A stretch of 64,000 bases of DNA from Labia minor (Eukaryota > Arthropoda > Insecta > Dermaptera > Spongiphoridae). Numbering within the stretch: the stretch's first letter is position 1; each line of letters starts with the position of its first letter. The notes beneath the pieces were generated by a model. The model was not told the DNA's origin. It worked only from the letters and a program-made list of their open reading frames with translations, and made no database searches. Shown here one piece after another: positions 21,833 to 33,289 of the stretch. The translations under genes were made by a program, and so were the position numbers. The DNA is taken from NCBI GenBank assembly GCA_963082975.1, contig OY720345.1, positions 17,014,491 through 17,078,490 of the forward strand, written 5' to 3'.

Positions 21833-23235
21833 ATAAACCCACCAGTGGTGGACCTCTTCCGGATTGTTTAACAATGAAACAGAGACCAGTTGCTGCATTT
21901 ATATTATAATGATTTTTTTTGTAATTGGGAGTTTTGGCAGGGTGAAAAGGGATGAAAAAGAAATAATGGTCTAATATGGTAGACTTTGAATCGGCGTGAA
22001 CTGACCTGGAGATTTGGACTACAAAAAAAGAAAAAGATTAAATTTATCATTAAAAAAAATAAACAGATTTATTTATTATATTTGATATTTAAATATAAAT
22101 TTTTAAAACCTTTAGATTTAGATTTTAAGATTTTAAATTACATAATTACATACAGTATTTTTTTGATATTTTAAATTAAAAAAATATAGACAGATCATTT
22201 ATAAAAATTGTAAAAAACCAATATTTGTTGGAAAACAATATTTTTTTATTAAAACTATAGCCGGTCCTTTCTCTCTTCCAAAATCTCCTCCTGAAAAGTC
22301 CGTCTTCACTCGACGAACGAATGTCCTTGTCTGACTTTTTCACAACTAGTCCCTTCAGGGGAAACCTCTTAGAATAATCCCTTTCTTTGAAAAGACATTT
22401 ATATTTAAAAAATAAATTTTATTTTTAAAGGATTAATGATATTTTTAGAATATCATTACATCCCCTGTTTCCGATTTAAAAAAATTATTTTGGGGGATGA
22501 AAGGACCCAAAGAATTTTTTATTTTGTTGATAAACCGGGTAGTTACCACACATTCACGTGCACTCTACTTTGTGGATTGTATTTACAAAAATATTTACAC
22601 TTATATATTTACAAAAAGGTTTACAGTTTTTTATTTTTAAATATTTACACTTACAAACTAATTATAAAAATACTTTTAAAAGTGTTGTTATTATTATATA
22701 TTATTATATTATATTATTATTTATTTATTGAAGTCTAAGATACTTCAAAAAAATTTCTTTAAATTTTTACTAACAATAAGAATAAATCTTATACAAATTC
22801 TAATTTTAGTTATGATCTTCTAAATTTTACACGAGAATGTCATTTGAATAGAGTTATTGTAATTAATTGATTGTATATAATGAAAAATTATTTGATTTAT
22901 ATTTTCAATTCTTTAAACTTACTAAGAACAATGTTATTTATAATATCTATCTATCTTCTATCTTCTTCTTCTATATATATAAAAATGAAATGTATATATC
23001 TATCTGGCGTTGTACACAGCTGTTGATTGGTCGAGGGATCCAAGAGGCGGAGGTAAAGTTTCTAAGGAAACTAATAAACTATCAACAAAGCTCAGGGCCA
23101 GTCACTCAAGTGCTGCGGAATTCATTTGCAATTCCCATGTTTTTCTCACCGCCAATTATATGTTGCATGTTCGCGAGTAGTTTAAAACAACATTTGTTTA
23201 TTTACGCTCCAAGTGGAAAAACTGAGAACGATTAG
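21833..23235. other. AT-rich region, no supported gene
   Basis: A short C/T-rich patch lies at 22258-22400, and a Helitron-type start TCTATATATATAAAAATG lies near 22970. The open frames here (22436-22738, 22867-23235) have low-complexity or repeat-like translations. I do not support them as genes. 23010-23235 is less AT-rich and unidentified. Confidence 0.5.
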
Positions 23236-23545
23236 TAAGCATACGTATGACTCAATAGATTCGGATAAACTTTTTCAAATTTTTTTTGATCTTCAAATTT
23301 GTCTTCAAGGTAGTAAAAAAAGAGTAAGATGCGGAAATCAATTGTCAGAAACTTTCTAAATTCTGAATGGGATACACTATAACCAATTTTATTTAATTTA
23401 GCATTTGAGTATGAGATTAGAAAATTGGGAAAAAATCAAACCTAATGCAATTAAACAAAAAAATTCAAGAATTAGGTTAAGCAGACGTCTTAAATATTAT
23501 AGGAGATTCAGCAATTGAGGCAGGTTCGATACCCACACAGTTTAA
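23236..23545 (+). pseudogene. Decayed RTE-like LINE RT fragment
   Basis: Broken frames give YDSIDSDKLFQI, KKRVRCGNQLSETF and, after frameshifts, a motif ending YYRRFSN. This order (AYDSI...L, V.CGNQLSE.F) matches an RT domain also seen decayed at 56490-57440 and, inverted, at 28790-29260 and 48540-49450. There are many stops. A GT-rich flank contains no recognisable end. Confidence 0.55.
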
Positions 23546-23864
23546 GTTTAAAAAAGTATGTTTATTAGCCAAATATACAAATATATGTTGTTTTTTTTGG
23601 TTGAAACTTTACCTGTGGATTCCTCTTATAATTCTAAACAACTTTTTCAAATAAAATTTTTCTCGGTCGCTTATAGTTTAAAATTTATTATAAAACTTTA
23701 TTAAAAATTGATTCTATTATTTCTTAAAATGTTTTATATTTTTGAAATTATGAAATTAAATATTATTTAAAATTTATGATTTTTTTTTAAATATTACATT
23801 GTTATTGTAGAATACTTAATTTTATTAATAAAATATTTAAATTATTTTATATTTTATATTATAT
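23546..23864. other. AT-rich spacer
   Basis: Nothing recognisable apart from A/T-rich low-complexity sequence between a LINE remnant and a candidate LTR. Confidence 0.5.
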
Positions 23865-24073
23865 TGTGGCGGACATGTGTATAGGTAAGGTGGAAGTCGG
23901 ATGTTAGGAAAAGGCTAGAAATAAAAGCCGTTGAGTGGGAGTCATAACTGGTCATAACTCATTTTATTGACTGCACCGTTTACAATATATGCATATGTCC
24001 CCACCATGTTGTTGCCGTCCTGGGCTGGCGCACGTTGGCGCGGCGCCATCTACTTGTGGAGTGCGGCACCACA
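23865..24073 (+). mobile_element. Candidate short solo LTR
   Basis: The 209-bp block starts TGTGGCGGACATG and ends GGCACCACA, so termini TGTGG/CCACA are inverted. It is flanked by ATAT on both sides, a possible 4-bp target duplication in AT-rich DNA. AATAAA lies in AGAAATAAAAGCC near 23920. It is much more GC-rich than its surroundings. No internal retroelement sequence is nearby. Confidence 0.45.
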
Positions 24074-24105
24074 ATATTATATATACATTGTATGTTATGT
24101 GAAAG

Positions 24106-24517
24106 CAGGGCCGGCCCTAGAGCCGAGCCAGTAAGGCCATGGCTCGGGGCGCTTGGCTGGCAGGGGCGCCATTATGAAAAAAAATTAATCCTTCGCAAGA
24201 TATCAGGGCTGATAAGACTTAATAGTAAATAAAAAATTATGGTACGCAATAAAAAAATTGCGTTTATTTAAAATAAGTAGTAAATTATTACATTTTTAAA
24301 AATATAATGTTGATATCATACCAAGATATCTCCTTTTTAGGAAGATCAATCAATATGTGGATCCAACTAAAATAAAATATATTTTCAAATATAAAAATAT
24401 TTTTTTAATAACAAACAAAAATTTTTTAGTTGATTCTTTTTTTTTTGCTTGTTAAAACATATGGGGCGAACTTTAGACCCTTGGCCTAGGGCGCCATAAG
24501 AGCTCGGGCCGTGCCTG
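24106..24517. mobile_element. hAT MITE with perfect 8-bp TSD
   Basis: Termini are CAGGGCCGGCCCTAG and, at the other end, the inverse of CAGGCACGGCCCGAG. The target duplication TGTGAAAG lies at 24098-24105 and 24518-24525. The 412-bp interior is AT-rich and non-coding, so this is a non-autonomous element. Confidence 0.88.
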
Positions 24518-24976
24518 TGTGAAAGGAAGAAACCTACCCCCTCATAAAGTCCAATATAAAGATTTTCTTGTGGCCTCATTACATGTATGGATCAAGAGGT
24601 ATGCACATCAAATGGACCGGCGAAATATGAGCACCAGATGGCGTTACAGGAAAAGAGTTGACTCTTCAGGCGCCCAATAGATGGCACCGCAAAAAAAAAT
24701 GACCAAAGATCACCCCCTCCCACAGGCCTTCCGAATTCCCTTTAATTATTTGAATATCAAACTCGACATAACATCCGTGCACAGAGTATCCGTACACATA
24801 ATATTCGAAACAAACCCAGCAATTCTTGACTAATTTTTATTTTTCACTTAACACTATTTAACTTATGAAGTTATATTATTTATTATTTGATAAATATAAA
24901 TATAAATTTTATTTAACATTTAACACAAATAAAATTGAAAAATTTATTATAAATTGTTTGATAAATAATTTAAATT

Positions 24977-25968
24977 GATGATGATTAGCCATTTAGTCGA
25001 AGTCGACTTTCGGCCACTTTATGGATCTGTCTTCTCCATGCGTTCCTGTCTTCGACGATTATTTTAAGTTCTGAGATCGTCATTCTGGTGGCCGATGTGA
25101 TAGTATCAAGCCAACGTATTCTTTGCCGTCCTTTTCTTCTTGTCCCACTCACCTTACCTAACATCATTGAAGTTTCCAGCGAATTTGCGCGCACAACATG
25201 GCCGAAAAAGGAGAGTTGTTGTTTGACGATTTTGCCCTCAAGCGATATTTTTGGCTTGATACGGTCCTAGGACCGTCTTATTTGTTGTCCGCGATGTCCA
25301 GGGGATACGCAGTAGTCTTCTCCAACACCAAAGTTCAAAAGCGTCGATCTTTCTTCTTTCTGCTTTCTTGATTGTCCAACTTTCACATCCATAAGTTGCT
25401 ATTGGAAAGACAATGACAAAGTCTCATTTTCGTTGCAATGCTCACATCCTTGCTCTTCCAGATTTTATCTATTCCTTGCATTGCAGCCCGGCCGAGTGCA
25501 CTCCGCCTTTTGATCTCTGGTCCAGATTCGCCGTTTCGATCAATTTTGGCTCCCAGGAAAATGAAATCTTGTACTGGCTCGATCTGTTCATTGTTGATCT
25601 TGATGTTTACTGCATCATTGCACGCCGTTGTCATTACTTTCGTTTTTTTGATGTTGAGGTACAGTCCCATGCGTTCACTCTCCTCTTGAACTCGTTGGAT
25701 CAAGTATTCTAGGTCTTTCTCACTTTCTGCGAGTATAGTTGTGTCATCCGCATAACGCAGGTTGTTGATAGTCCTACCTCCAAGATGGACTCCGATTGTG
25801 GTCTCGTCCAGATTGCATCGTCGCATGATGGTTTCGGCATACAGGTTAAACAGAGCTGGGGATAAAATGCATCCCTGCCTGACGCCTTTACCGATTTTGA
25901 ACCAGTCGGTGTTACCACACGATGTTCTGACAGTTGATTCCTGATTGGAGTACAGTGTTTGTATCAGT
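24977..25968 (-). pseudogene. RTE-like LINE, 5'-truncated, frameshifted
   Basis: On the minus strand the order is GKGVRQGCILSPALFNLYAE, then the catalytic YADDTTILAES, then YGCESWTIKKAERRKIDAF, then RRKGRQRIRWLDTITS and a C-terminus ending ESRLRLNG. The RRRGRQRMRWLD...W...V..VA.SR.RL pattern is typical of RTE/BovB-type elements and their domesticated relatives. Frameshifts separate the blocks. The 3' end is GATGATGATTAG (on +), and an 11-bp target duplication TAATTTAAATT flanks it at 24966-24976 and 25969-25979. The unoccupied site exists at 54307-54317. Confidence 0.88.
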
Positions 25969-25979
25969 TAATTTAAATT

Positions 25980-27057
25980 ACATTGTAACAAATCAAATAT
26001 CAAAGTTAAATTATTTAATATTTGATAAATAAATACAAATTTCACAGCAATATAGAAATTCACAATAAGCACTATTAAATCAAATATATTCACGTACTCC
26101 TCTCAGTATATCTTTTATAGTTTTTCACATGTTTAAAAATTGCATAAAACTGCTATATATAGAATTTCAGCTTGGTTGAATCGCTAAAAGTACCGGAATT
26201 AATTTTTTAGCACGTTGACTAACAATCACGCGCCAGCATGTGACCAGATGCCCTCAACAAAGAGCCAAACTCGCGCTGGTTTAATAAATGCTATTTATTA
26301 TTTTTAATATATAATTTAATTTAAATATAATATATATGTGTTAATTTATCCAATTGGAATTTGCATGATAGCCGACCGGAGACATCCCACATTTTTTTCA
26401 TTTATAAATTTACCCAAATGTACGTAAATCAGTTGTTTGATAAACTTAGATGATTAAAAATGCGTTGGAATAATTATTCTTAGTTAATCAATGATGAACT
26501 TAGCTGATTTTACAATTATGCCCAACGATAATAATAAATTGAACGAATTTCGATGTGCTCATGGGGTAATCCCCAGATCAATTTATTGCGGTCGAAGTGG
26601 CAGACAAATTATATTATACATAGAGAAATTTAGAATTTCACTGCACGAACAATATAATATTTAAAAAATAAATCATAAATTTTAAATAATATGTAATTTT
26701 ATAATTTCAAAAATATGAAACATTTTAAGAAATAATAGAATAAATTTTTAATAATTTTTTATTTAATTTAGATATCTACAAGAAACGAAGAATGTTTTAT
26801 GTAATATGTAGTAAGCAATACCAAACCATCAACTTCAATTCTTCAAAGGAAACAAAACAGCTATTTTAAATAATACGGCAAAATATTGAGCATCTGCAGC
26901 GCCATCTGGAGGTGCCGTTTTGCAAAAGTGTGTTAAAAGAGTTTATATCCATGTCAATGACCTGGGCCTGCTGTTGTAAATACAAATCGAAATTACAAAC
27001 ATTTATATTACTTATTATCTTATATTTTATAATTGATAATACATTAATCAATTAAAG
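25980..27057. other. Duplicated AT-rich flank upstream of copy 3
   Basis: Together with 24630-24976, the first half is a copy of 54040-54840. The last 60 bases are the type I 5' flank of zinc-finger genes. No other gene is seen. Confidence 0.55.
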
Positions 27058-28523
27058 ATGGATCTGTATTCACAAGAAGACAGAAAATATCCAATATATA
27101 TAGGTAATTTTTATTTCTATGTTATTTCATCTATAGCAATATTAATTATTTTGTTTTATATTATTTTTAATGATAATATACCTTAATTTTAAAATAGATA
27201 TATAAAAATAATTCAATTCTAAATAAAACAATTCTTTTTGTAGGTCCTCTATATTCTTGTATATATTGTCGAACCAGTTTTATAAGTGAGAAATTTTTAT
27301 CTAAACATTTAAAAAAATGTTTTCATAAAAAAATATTTTCAATTTTAAAAAATGATGTAAAATACATAAAGAATACAAAGAAATATTTAGACGAAAAATT
27401 AGAAGACGATACTGATCCTAACCATGAAAATACTTTTGAATGTAAATATTGTAAAAAGAAATTTAATCTGAAATGTAATTTAAATACTCATTTACTAATT
27501 CATACAGGAGAAAAACCTTTTGAATGTAATTATTGTAAAAAGAAATTTAGTCGGAAATCTCATTTAAGTGCACATTTAAAAATTCATACAGGTGAAAAGC
27601 CTTTTGAATGTATTTAGTGTAAAAAAAAATTTCATCGGAACTCAACTTTAAATACTCATTTACTAATTCATACAGGTGAAAAGCCTTTTGAATGTAATTA
27701 TTGTAAAAAGAAATTTAATAGGAAATCATATTTCAATTCTCATTTATTAATTCATACAGATGAAAAACCTTTTGAATGTAATTATTGTAAAAAGAAATTT
27801 ATTTTGAAATCAATTTTAGAAAATCATTTATTAATTCATACTGGTGAAAAACCTTTTGAATGTAATTATTGTAAAAAGAAATTTAATCTGAAATGTAATT
27901 TAAATAATCATTTACTAATTCATACAGGTGAAAAACCTTTTGAATGTAATTATTGTAAAAAGAAATTTAATCATAAATCACATTTAAATACACATTTACT
28001 AATTCATACTGGTGAAAAACCTTTTGAATGTAAATATTGTCAAAAGAAATTTAATGTGAAATCTGCTTTAAATGCACATTTATTAATTCATACAGGAGAA
28101 AAACCTTTTCAATGTAAATATTGTCAAAATAAATTTAATAATAAATCAATTTTAAATGCACATTTATTAATTCATACAGGTGAGAAACCTTTTGAATGTA
28201 AATATTGTCAAAAGAAATTTAATAGGAAAACAAATTTAAATACTCATTTAAAAATTCATGCTGGTGAAAAACCTTTTGAATGTAATTATTGTCAAAAGAA
28301 ATTTCTTCTGAAATCACATTTAAATTCTCATTTATTAATTCATTCAGGTGAAAAACCTTTTGAATGTAAATATTGTAAAAAGAAATATAATCATAAATCA
28401 ACTTTAAATAGACATTTACTAATTCATACTGGTGAAAAACCTTTTGAATGTAAATATTGTAAAAAGAAATTTAATCGGAAATCAACTTTAAATACACATA
28501 TATTAATTCATACAGATAAATAG
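27058..28523 (+). pseudogene. C2H2 zinc-finger copy 3, one nonsense codon
   Basis: Exon 1 is 27058-27103 (Glu at position 6 is Gln) and exon 2 is 27244-28523, with the family's phase-1 intron. The C2HC leader, spacer and two fingers read normally. Then TAT becomes TAG at 27615-27617, in the CxxC of finger 3. Beyond it the frame is intact to the family's usual HTDK end, through 13 fingers in all. Either this is a very young pseudogene, or a truncated two-finger protein is made. Spacer residues ([19 protein letters not shown]) place it in the subfamily of copies 4, 5 and 6. A pseudogene call assumes no readthrough and no sequencing error. Confidence 0.85.
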
Positions 28524-28571
28524 CCTTTTGAATGTAATTATTGTATAAAGAAAATCTCCTTTAAGTAAACA

Positions 28572-29989
28572 CCAGCTGGTCAGAGCGCCTTCGGCGCTCT
28601 TCACAGCTGGACGGGGGCTCCGCCCCCTGTACCCCCGAGTGGTACATCGTATTTGGTTAAAAGTAGTAAAAGGTTTTCATCCATTTTGTTTCAATCCGTA
28701 TATTACATAAAACATTTCTTTCTTTTTGTGTTCTTATTTAAAATATATTTTAATTTAATCAGTAAATTAATTATATATATTATTATTGTATATGTTATAT
28801 CTATCTATCTATGTGGCTCAAAGATAGTCGAAAGTTCTTGGCCACATTTCTCCAAATGTCCCTATCCTGAGCCCTTGTCCTATCTCTCTTACGTCCCTTC
28901 CTATGCGTCCATGGTCTTGATTCCCTTTGATAATAATTTTGATGAGATAAGCCTCTTTACTGCATGATAACAGGCGTTTCCCGTTTGATACCTCGATTTA
29001 AATTGTATATTAAGATTTTGTATGTTAATACTGTTCCTCTTTGTCACTAAATATTTTTTCTTATCACTATTAATTTCAAACCTCCATTAATTTTTCCTCG
29101 CTATCTGTAATTGCAACTGCCGAATCTCTTATAATATTTAAGACGTCTGCTTAGCCTAACTTTTCAATTATTTTGTTTAACTGCATTTCGAGTGATTTTT
29201 TCCCAATTTGTGTAATCACATACTCACAACATGCAACATATAATTGGTCAAAGAATATGTATATAATATTTATAATTTTTATGTTTTATTTATATTTATA
29301 ATTTAATTTTGTTTTTGTTTTCTTTTAATAAATAATTCTAATATTAAAAATGCGTAGAGGACGTCTAAAAAATCATATGTTAATTTTTATATAACCAAGA
29401 AATCATTTTTCACTCATTTTCAATTGGCGTTTTGATATACAAAATTAAAGATTATATAAATAAGTAATTTTAATTTTGATCTCATAATTGGATTTCCTTT
29501 TTCATGTAAGTATATAATTAAGAGTGGAATTAAAATATATTCAATAGCTAATATATAATATTAAAAATATATTTACGGATTCGTTCTATAATAAATTGAT
29601 GATGACATTTAATTCTCCTACTATGTATCGAATCGAATATAAAAATAAATCTTCTTTTAAACGTTGTGTGAAACAATTTCAAATAATTTAAATGTAAAAC
29701 TATTAATGAAATTAAAAAATCAAATATATGAATATAATATAAATATTTTTAATTTTATTTTAAGAATAGATATATATATCTCACAGGCGGTGGTTGTGAC
29801 GTCATCCATATATTATAAATTTAAATTAAGAAGAACTAATAAAGATGTAGTTTTCCAGAGATGTGGTCAATAAAACTCAATTTTTCTTTATAAATACTAT
29901 CTCTGTTGTGAATTTCAAAAAAATCGTTAGAGCGGTTTTTGAGAACAATGAAACAGAGAAACAATTTTTACTCTCATAAGAAGATAAGA
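28572..29989 (-). mobile_element. Non-autonomous Helitron inserted in 3' flank of copy 3
   Basis: On the minus strand it starts TCTTATCTTCTTATGAG at 29989. It ends with the hairpin AGAGCGCCGAAGGCGCTCT, six bases, then CTGG at 28572, next to host A 28571 and T 29990. The empty site AAACA|TTTATTAATTC is present after copies 2 (21537) and 7 (37088), proving insertion between A and T without duplication. Inside, 28790-29260 carries a LINE RT fragment in antisense, probably captured. No Rep/helicase is encoded. Confidence 0.88.
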
Positions 29990-30286
29990 TTTATTAATTC
30001 ATAATGTTTGAATAAAAATGCTTAATAATTCTGACTAAAATTTATTTTTGTTTCTTTCTTTGATTAATGTTATTTACTTTATATGTTAAATTCAATAAAA
30101 ATCTTATTTTTTAACTGAATATTAATAATAATTATTGTATTTCGACCATTGATTAAACCTTATTATCTTAATCCCTTTATATTTCTCACTCCTGTGATAA
30201 ACAAATAATAATAAATTAAAAAAATTTATAATAATAATAAATAAATAAATTGTATATATGTATGCGTCTTGTATGTGTAAAATACA

Positions 30287-31134
30287 TGTATATATTGTCG
30301 AACGAGTTTTATAAGTGAGAAATTTTTATCTAAACATTTAAAAAAATGTTTTCATAAAAAAATATTTTCAATTTTAAAAAATGATGTAAAATACAAAAAG
30401 AATACAAAGAAATATTTAGACGAAAAATTAGAAGACGATACTGATTCAAACCATGAAAAGCCTTTTGAATGTAAATATTGTAAAAAGAAATTTAATCATA
30501 AATCAGCTTTAAATACACATTTACTAATTCATACAGGTGAAAAACCTTTTGAATGTAATTATTGTCAAAAAAATTTAATCGGAACTCAACTTTAAATACT
30601 CATTTACTAATTCATACTGGTGAAAGACCTTTTGAATGTAAATATTGTCAAAAGAAATTTAATCAGAAATCATTTTTAAATACACATTTACTAATTCATA
30701 CAGGTGAAAAACCTTTTGAATGTAAATATTGTAAAAAGAAATTTAATCAGAACTCATCTTTAAATACTCATTTACTAATTCATACTGGTGAAAAACTTTT
30801 TGAATGTAATTATTGTAATAAGAAATTTTATCTGAAATCACATTTAAATTCTCATTTATTAATTCATACAGCTGAAAAACCTTTTGAATGTAATTATTGT
30901 AAAAAGAAATTTAATCAAACATCATCTTTAAATACACATTTATTAATTCATACAGGAGAAAAACCTTTTGAATGTAATTATTGTAATAAGAAATTTATTC
31001 AGAAAAATAATTTAAGTTCACATTTACTAATTCATACAGGTGAAAAACCTTTTGAATGTAAATATTGTAAAAATAAATTTAATCAGAAATCTTATTTAAG
31101 TTCACATTTACTAAATCATACAGACTCAGGATAA
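30287..31134 (+). pseudogene. C2H2 zinc-finger copy 4, lacks exon 1, frameshifted
   Basis: It begins at the C2HC leader (TGTATATATTGT) joined directly to the 3' flank of another copy, so exon 1, the intron and the splice acceptor are missing. One base is lost in the A-run of finger 2 near 30567, where CAAAAGAAATTT has become CAAAAAAATTT. The shifted frame then reads through to TAA at 31132-31134. Eight finger units remain; one linker has TAEKPFEC. At 31125 the last linker runs into a LINE-derived sequence (CAGGATAAGGACACTTGG), so the C-terminus is chimeric. Confidence 0.85.
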
Positions 31135-31413
31135 GGACACTTGGAGAAATGTGGTTGTAGCTGCCCAGAACTTTCGAGTAGATAGATATAACATATTCAA
31201 TAAAAATATATATAATTAATTTACTGATTAAATTAAAATATATTTTAAATAATCACACAATAAGAAATGAATGTTTTATGTTATACATTGATTGAACAAA
31301 ATGGATGAAAACCTTTTACTACTTTCAACCAAATACTATGTACCACTCGGGGGTACAGGGGGCGGAGCCCCCGTCTAGATGTGAAGAGCGACGAAGGAGC
31401 TCTGAGCAGCTAG
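31126..31413 (+). mobile_element. Helitron 3' portion with LINE-derived sequence
   Basis: The segment is almost identical to 57240-57666. It starts with the LINE tail (encoding DTWRNVVVAA), continues through AT-rich DNA to GGGGGCGGAGCCCCC, then an imperfect hairpin and CAGCTAG at 31413 before T. The 5' end is absent here. The reverse complement of 28572-28860 is the same family. Confidence 0.7.
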
Positions 31414-32315
31414 TAATATATAAATTTAACTATTTAATATATATATATATATATATCTAAATCTATTTAAACTAATTAAAAATATTTATTTAAAATTATA
31501 AGAATTTTTGATATTACTTAAGTCATTTCGAAACAAATAAAAGTTAAATACATAATAAAGTCATTTCAACACTTTTCCGAGAATATTTATATATTAATAT
31601 TAATAATAGTGATAAGCCATAACTTGAATTGAAACATATTCAATATAAAATTAACTTTTAATGATCTGGAATTTTGAATAAAAATTTTAAAATAAACTTA
31701 TTATGTACTTTTTGGTATTGACAATTACTCGTTATACTTTAGTATGCATTTAACTTTTTATAAAAGAAAATTAACGGAATGCAAAACCGAAGAATTGGAG
31801 AAATATTAATATAAAATTAAAATAACTTAGTAAAAAAATAATATTTAGATAATGTTATTTTTTTTATTTATTCATTCAATTATTAAAAAGCAAGGGGTCT
31901 TTTATGTTATAATTAAATGAATAAATTAAAAATAAAATAAAAGAAAATATACCAATTAAATAAAATAAAAATAATTTATGCCAAAAATATTTATTTTAAA
32001 ATCTATATAAATATTTTAATTTTAAAATCTATATAAATATTTTTGGCATATATTATTTTTATTTTATTTAATTGGTATATTTTCTTTTAATTTATTTTTT
32101 AATATATATATATATATATAATATTATTATAAAAAAAAATTATGTTCCTATTGAAGCTGGCCACTTAACGTGCTCTTTAATGATTCACGTGCTGATTAAC
32201 AAATATTCATCTATAATTTTATTGAAACTATACTAAATAATAATAAAAATGTATTAAATAAATAAATTTATAAAAATATAATGAATTAAAATAACGAAAA
32301 CAATTATTTTTTTAG
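31414..32315. repeat. AT-rich region with long inverted repeat, partly shared with intron of copy 8
   Basis: Arms near 31930-31995 and 32032-32100 are inverted copies (AATATACCAATTAAATAAAA against its complement, and TGCCAAAAATATTTA), forming a foldback of about 60 bp per arm. The left half and the following GGCCACTTAACGTGCTCTTT segment recur at 45887-46330, inside the enlarged intron of copy 8. This suggests copy 6 once had the same intron. Confidence 0.6.
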
Positions 32316-33010
32316 GTCCTCTATATTCTTGTATATATTGTCGAACCAGTTTTATAAGTGAGAAATTTTTATCTAAACATCTAAAAAAATGTTTTCATAA
32401 AAAAATATTTTCAATTTTAAAAAATGATGTAAAATACAAAAAGCTTAAAAAGAAATATTTAGACGAAAAATTAGAAGATGATACTGATTCAAACCATGAA
32501 AAGCCTGTTGAATGTAAATATTGTAAAAAGAAATTTAATCAGAAATCAAATTTAAATACTCATTTAAAAATTCATACAGGAGAAAAACCTTTTGAATGTA
32601 ATTATTGTAAAAAGAAATTTCATCTGAAACGTTGTTTAAATACACATTTATTAAATCATACAGGTGAAGAGCCTTTTGAATGTAATTAATGTAAAAAGAA
32701 ATTTAATCAGAATTTAACTTTAAATACTCATTTATTAATACATACAGGTGAAAAACCTTTTGAATGTAAGTATTGTAAAAAGAAATTTAATCAAAATTAT
32801 TCTTTAAATAAACATTTATTAATTCATACTTCAAAAAAACCTTTTAAATGTATTTTTTGAAAAAAGAAATTGAATCAAATATCAATTTAAATAAACATTT
32901 ACTAATTAGTAAATATTAATTAATACAGGGTAAAAGACTTTTCAATGTAATTATTCTAAAATGAAATTTAAATGATCATTTATTAATACATACTGTTTGA
33001 AAAATATTCT
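32316..33010 (+). pseudogene. C2H2 zinc-finger copy 6, exon 1 missing
   Basis: The acceptor TTTTTTTAG and exon 2 start at 32316, but no exon 1 is found upstream. The C2HC leader, the spacer and two fingers are open. TAT to TAA at 32687-32689 then stops finger 3. Further fingers follow, with stops and lost cysteines from 32860. It belongs to the subfamily of copies 3, 4 and 5. Confidence 0.85.
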
Positions 33011-33289
33011 AATAATGAAAAGAAAAGATTTTCTTTGAATATAGCTTTTATACTTTATAGCTCATATTATACTTTAAATCATTAAATATTTGATTTATTT
33101 AACTTAAAATTTGTATTGTCTATTTTATTTGGTCCATTATTCCAAATTAACTAATATATTTAAAAATCTTATCATTTAATTATTGATATTAGTTTATTGA
33201 TTATTTATTTATACAAGTCTAAAATATATTTACTTATTGTTTTGTTTTATTAATCTATAATTGTAAATAAAAGAGAAACTATAAAAATA

